Source: Candidatus Portnoybacteria bacterium CG02_land_8_20_14_3_00_45_8 (lineage in GTDB: Bacteria; Patescibacteriota; Minisyncoccia; Portnoybacterales; GWB1-42-6). Taken from it: DNA of 8,455 nucleotides. The stretch lies in contig PEUE01000047.1 in the NCBI GenBank assembly GCA_002780785.1, positions 601 through 9,055 on the forward strand, written 5' to 3'. Numbering within the stretch: the stretch's first letter is position 1; every line of letters starts with the position of its first letter. Shown here piece by piece: positions 5,731 to 8,455 of the stretch. The notes beneath the pieces are model-generated. The model saw only the letters and a list, made by a program, of their open reading frames with translations, did no database searches and was not told the origin of the DNA. The translations under genes and the position numbers were made by a program.

Positions 5731-5774
5731 TTTTACTCCAATTTTACTCCAACATACTGAAATGTTGGAGTAAA
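5731..5774. repeat. Iterated TTTTACTCCAA repeat with a perfect 13-bp hairpin
   Basis: Two abutting copies of TTTTACTCCAA (5731-5741, 5742-5752) are followed by an inverted copy. TTTACTCCAACAT (5743-5755) pairs perfectly with ATGTTGGAGTAAA (5762-5774) around the 6-nt loop ACTGAA. No U-tract follows on either strand, so it is not a standard intrinsic terminator. It lies upstream of tsaC and just past the valS stop (5794), so it could be an operator for the tsaC unit or an mRNA 3'-end structure for valS. Confidence 0.7.
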
Positions 5775-5793
5775 TTACTTTTAGTTACCTATT

Positions 5794-8052
5794 TTATTCC
5801 GCTGGCCAAGTTTCAACAATTAACGCTTGATGCAACTTATAGGGCATTTCCTGATAAATCGCCTCGGTAATAAACGGCATAAAGGGATGTAGTAATTTAA
5901 GCGAGTCCCCCAGCACTTTCCAGAGAACATACTGCGCGGTGGTCTTATCTAATTCGCTACGGGGCTCCTTAATTCTCTTTTTCACATCCTCAATGCACTT
6001 GTCGCAAAACTGATGCCAGAAAAAATGGTACGCGCTTTGCGCCGCTTCATGAAAATTAAAACTATCCAAGTCCTTGGTGACTTTTTTGATAACCTCGCCC
6101 AAGTCCTTTAATATCTGCTTATCCGCCGCCGTGAATTTTGGTTTTATGTTCTCGGGATTAAATCCTGCCAAATTAGACAAACTGAATCTGGCCGCGTTCC
6201 AAATTTTATTGGCGAATCTTTTTTGCGCCACCACTTTGTCCTCGTTAAAAGGCAAATCGCTGTCCGAGGCGGCGTTAAAAACTAGCGCCATGCGTAAAGC
6301 GTCCGCGCCGTTTTCATCAACCACCGCCAGGGGATTGACCACATTTCCCTTGGACTTTGACATTTTTTTCTTGTCTTTATCGCGAATTAAGCCGTGCATA
6401 TAGACCTGCGAAAACGGCTTCTGGCCGGTTGCGTAAAATCCCATCATTATCATGCGCGCCACCCAAAAAAACAAAATATCCCAGCCGGTTTCCATCACCG
6501 CGGTCGGATAAAACTTCTCAAAATCCCCTGCGTTGGTTGTCTGCAGAGTGGCAAAAGGCCACTGGCCCGAAGAAAACCAGGTGTCAAAAGTATCGGTTTC
6601 TTGAACAAATTCCGTTGCGCCGCATTTTGGACATTTTTTAGGTTTTTGGTCAGAGATGACATAGCAAGATTTTTCGTCCTGCTGCGTAGAATCTGGCGAA
6701 GCCAGACAATACCAAACCGGGAGCCGTATTCCCCAAACAATCTGCCGCGAAATATTCCAGTCGCGGATATTGGCCATCCAATGCTGGAAAATTTTCTCGT
6801 ACTTGGCGCTAATAAACTTTACTTCACCCTTTTTAACCGCTTTTACCGCGCGCTCGGCCAACGGCTTAATTTTCACAAACCATTGCTCCGAAACCAAGGG
6901 CTCTATCACCCGCCCGCATTTATAACAAACCCCAACCGAATGGCGATATGGCTCTTCTTTCATTAAAAATCCTTGGGCTTCTAAATCCTCAACAATTTTT
7001 TTCCGCGCTTCAGCAATTGGCAATCCAGCGTAAACAGCGCCAGCCGCCGCTGTCATTTTATCATTCCGTCCGATAACCGAAATACTTTCCAAATTATGAC
7101 GCTGACCGATTTCAAAATCAGTCGCGTCGTGAGCCGGCGTCACTTTCACCGCGCCCGTGCCAAACTCCATTTCCACCGCGCTATCGGCCACAATGGAAAT
7201 TTCGCGGTTCATTAAGGGCAATAGAGCCCTTTGCCCGACTAATTTTTTATAGCGCTTATCCTTGGGACTGACCGCCACCGCCGTATCGCCCAGCATCGTT
7301 TCGGGCCGGGTCGTGGCCACTTCAATATAATCAAAATCTCCCCTGACCCCTCCTAAAGGAGGGGAACTATTTTTACTCCCTCCCCTTAGGGAGGACTGCC
7401 CGCCTCGACTCGCGTCGAACGAGACGGGAGGAGGATTTTTTAGTTCTACAATGGGATATTTGATATACCACAACTTATCTTCCCGGTCTTCATATTTAAC
7501 TTCCAAATCCGAAAGTCCGGTCTGGTGTTTCGGACACCAATTGATAATTCTTGGGCCGCGATAAATCAGCCCGTCTTTACATAATTTTTCAAATGTCTGA
7601 TAAACGATTCTAACAATATCCTTGTCCAGAGTAAATTTATTGCGCGACCAGTCGCACGACGCGCCCAAACGCTTTAGCTGATTCCGGGCAACATCTTTAT
7701 TTTCCTGAACATAATCCCAAATCATCTGATAAAGCGTTTCGCGGTCAAACTGAAAGCGGCTCCGGCCTTCTTTTTCCAGTTTTTTTTCAAAAACCACCTG
7801 GGTTTCAAAACCGGCATGGTCTGCGCCCGGCAGCCAAAGCGTCGCGTCGCCTTGCAGGCGGCGATAACGAATTAAAATATCCTCCAGTGTCGTCATCAGC
7901 GCGTGGCCCAAATGCAAAACCTCATTGGCGTTGGGCGGCGGCATAATAATGCAATAGGGCTTGGTTCGCTCTTTGCCATTGGCTAATTTCGGCAGATTAT
8001 CCGGATTAAAAAACCCGCTCTCTTCCCAGAGCTTATAAATTCTATCTTCCAC
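5794..8052 (-). CDS. valS: Valyl-tRNA synthetase, no C-terminal arm, with two in-frame repeat insertions
   Basis: A class I synthetase that charges tRNA-Val and edits mis-charged threonine. Visible: HLGH (47-50), PGADHAGFETQ (75-85), CP1 editing domain about 198-365 with ATTRPETMLGDTAV (246-259), VIEPLVSEQWFVK (382-394) typical of ValRS, a zinc knuckle ending in CPKC (474-477), DTWFSSGQWPF (490-500), KMSKS (563-567) and an anticodon-binding domain about 610-740. At 752 aa it ends right after that domain; the coiled-coil arm of longer ValRS (often 850-950 aa) is absent. Residues 205-240 are low-complexity and encoded by palindromic repeat DNA, and residues 450-462 look like a second insert inside the first Cys pair (C449...C463). 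The coordinates use the GTG at 8052, but similarity continues upstream (EPQYDPKK before VEDRIYKLW), so the true start is probably at 8079-8082 with an ATA or ATC codon. Confidence 0.95.
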   Translation of the reverse strand: MEDRIYKLWEESGFFNPDNLPKLANGKERTKPYCIIMPPPNANEVLHLGHALMTTLEDILIRYRRLQGDATLWLPGADHAGFETQVVFEKKLEKEGRSRFQFDRETLYQMIWDYVQENKDVARNQLKRLGASCDWSRNKFTLDKDIVRIVYQTFEKLCKDGLIYRGPRIINWCPKHQTGLSDLEVKYEDREDKLWYIKYPIVELKNPPPVSFDASRGGQSSLRGGSKNSSPPLGGVRGDFDYIEVATTRPETMLGDTAVAVSPKDKRYKKLVGQRALLPLMNREISIVADSAVEMEFGTGAVKVTPAHDATDFEIGQRHNLESISVIGRNDKMTAAAGAVYAGLPIAEARKKIVEDLEAQGFLMKEEPYRHSVGVCYKCGRVIEPLVSEQWFVKIKPLAERAVKAVKKGEVKFISAKYEKIFQHWMANIRDWNISRQIVWGIRLPVWYCLASPDSTQQDEKSCYVISDQKPKKCPKCGATEFVQETDTFDTWFSSGQWPFATLQTTNAGDFEKFYPTAVMETGWDILFFWVARMIMMGFYATGQKPFSQVYMHGLIRDKDKKKMSKSKGNVVNPLAVVDENGADALRMALVFNAASDSDLPFNEDKVVAQKRFANKIWNAARFSLSNLAGFNPENIKPKFTAADKQILKDLGEVIKKVTKDLDSFNFHEAAQSAYHFFWHQFCDKCIEDVKKRIKEPRSELDKTTAQYVLWKVLGDSLKLLHPFMPFITEAIYQEMPYKLHQALIVETWPAE
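6667..6706. repeat. Short palindromic repeat inserted in the valS zinc-knuckle region
   Basis: TCTGGC-GAA-GCCAGA (6692-6706) is a perfect hairpin, next to an imperfect inverted pair (GATTTTTCG near 6669-6677 versus CGTAGAATC near 6685-6693). The segment encodes about 13 residues between Cys449 and Cys463, where ValRS proteins normally have a close CxxC pair. It resembles dispersed repeat DNA captured in frame. Confidence 0.5.
7333..7440. repeat. 108-bp palindromic repeat element inserted in frame in valS
   Basis: Three successive hairpins: CCCCTCC-TAAA-GGAGGGG (7347-7364), CCTCCC-CTTA-GGGAGG (7379-7394), and CCCGCCTCG / CGAGACGGG (7399-7428, one mismatch). The ends are near-inverted repeats (AAAATC-TCC on the left, GGA-GGATTTT on the right). 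The segment equals 36 codons and translates to a Gly/Ser/Pro-rich stretch (residues 205-240) in ValRS, where homologues run directly from IKYPI... into the ...ATTRPETMLGD editing motif. This resembles in-frame palindromic element insertions such as those of Rickettsia. Confidence 0.75.
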
Positions 8053-8089
8053 CTTTTTCGGGTCGTATTGCGGTTCTATGATGGTTTTT

Positions 8090-8100
8090 CTTCCCCCTTT
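8090..8100 (-). promoter_or_regulatory. Shine-Dalgarno-like site that argues for an upstream, non-AUG valS start
   Basis: On the minus strand AAAGGGGGAAG is followed by 7 nt and then ATC ATA in the valS frame. Spacing is right for a start at ATC (8082-8080) or ATA (8079-8077), while the first standard start, GTG at 8052, lies 37 nt away. It is the only clear purine-rich ribosome binding site in the window. Confidence 0.55.
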
Positions 8101-8130
8101 ATTTTTCTCTTATCTTATCCCAAATCAACC

Positions 8131-8157
8131 AAAAAATCCAGCTTAAAGCTGGATTTT
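8131..8157 (-). terminator. Intrinsic terminator upstream of valS
   Basis: AAAATCCAGCT (8133-8143), loop TAA, AGCTGGATTTT (8147-8157): a perfect 11-bp stem. The minus strand continues into T6, so it acts leftward, ending the transcript of the gene at 8245-8455 or acting as an attenuator before valS. About 50 nt separate it from the probable valS start. Confidence 0.8.
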
Positions 8158-8244
8158 AACACCGCAGAGGTATCGACGACCCGACGCAAGCCAAAACGGG
8201 AGCTTTCACATTTCTTTTGAAGACATCAAACACTAAATTTCAAA

Positions 8245-8455
8245 TCAAATGCCAAGAAATTTTTTGGCCAATTTCTCTTTTTCCCCGATAAAAAACTTTT
8301 TTACCTCTTCCCATTTTAAATCAACGCGCATCTGCGGCATGGCGTCGGTGTCGGCGTCGGCAAAATAAACCAAGCTTTTGATAATATGATAAATGTTATA
8401 ATCGTATTCGCCGAACTTTTTTTGAAACATAGTTAGCAATTCTTCCAAGGGTTTA
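8245..8455 (-). CDS. C-terminal fragment of an unidentified protein, possibly AbiEii-type nucleotidyltransferase
   Basis: The frame is open to the right edge, so the gene is truncated by the window; about 70 residues are visible. A TTG at 8448 and an ATG at 8430 are probably internal. The visible end is lysine-rich and helical, with a distinctive stretch SLVYFADADTDAMPQM followed by WEEVKKFF. From memory this resembles the tail of some AbiEii/AbiGii-type nucleotidyltransferase proteins (Y-F-x-D-A-x...P-M-P ... WEEVK.FF), the toxin side of type IV toxin-antitoxin systems. The match is weak and no catalytic part is in view. No cysteines, signal peptide or membrane segment are seen. It is separated from valS by a terminator and is probably its own transcription unit. 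Confidence 0.6.
   Translation of the reverse strand, partial: KPLEELLTMFQKKFGEYDYNIYHIIKSLVYFADADTDAMPQMRVDLKWEEVKKFFIGEKEKLAKKFLGI

Noticed and set aside
5731..5774. CRISPR array or intrinsic terminator
   Set aside because: Two abutting 11-bp boxes without spacers are not a CRISPR, and the hairpin has no following U-tract on either strand.
6394..6966. Plus-strand 190-aa open frame opposite valS
   Set aside because: Shadow of valS, which is strongly supported by conserved motifs over the same bases.
8160..8205. T-box riboswitch before valS
   Set aside because: The conserved TGGNACCGCG antiterminator string is absent; the nearby ATACCTCTGCGG is only a superficial likeness.
8156..8209. 17-codon GTG-started leader peptide before valS
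   Set aside because: No run of valine codons (only three, scattered), no Shine-Dalgarno, and similar short frames are expected by chance.

Overview
The window looks like chromosomal DNA from a reduced-genome bacterium, most likely a member of the Candidate Phyla Radiation (Patescibacteria). This is an inference: core enzymes have lost terminal domains (a Rel without its ACT domain, a ValRS without its C-terminal coiled-coil arm), Shine-Dalgarno sequences are nearly absent, the tRNA gene does not encode CCA, and a LAGLIDADG homing endonuclease gene is present, which such genomes often carry. The standard genetic code fits every gene.

Layout. Positions 1-1880 (+) hold the last 28 codons of a probable topA and then a full (p)ppGpp synthetase/hydrolase of the Rel family. 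A hairpin at 1893-1925 can terminate transcription from both sides. Positions 1938-3650 (-) hold the chromosome-partitioning pair parA-parB. The short gap at 3651-3725 contains two back-to-back promoters with near-consensus hexamers that share one -35 region. One drives parA leftward with essentially no 5' leader; the other drives a tRNA-Leu(CAA) gene rightward. Positions 4469-5678 (-) hold tsaC (tRNA threonylcarbamoyladenosine synthesis) and a PAP2-type lipid phosphatase. Positions 5794-8052 (-) hold valS. A partial gene runs off the right edge (8245-8455, -).

The most interesting part is the 627-bp insertion at 3811-4437, directly behind the tRNA-Leu gene. It is nearly all one two-motif LAGLIDADG homing endonuclease gene (193 aa, about 33% GC in visibly GC-richer surroundings). 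It ends in a 15-bp perfect direct repeat of the tRNA 3' end, and what appears to be the tRNA's original terminator follows only a few bases later. The element therefore looks like a minimal stand-alone homing-endonuclease mobile unit that entered a tRNA 3' end, kept the tRNA intact by supplying or duplicating its terminal bases, and could be transcribed from the tRNA promoter. There is almost no non-coding space for a ribozyme, so an ordinary group I intron is unlikely.

A second notable feature is valS. It appears to carry two separate in-frame insertions of palindromic repeat DNA: 36 codons near the start of the editing domain, and about 13 codons inside a zinc-knuckle Cys pair. Its conserved N-terminus also extends upstream of the first standard start codon, with a well-placed Shine-Dalgarno in front of an ATC/ATA codon, which suggests a non-AUG start.
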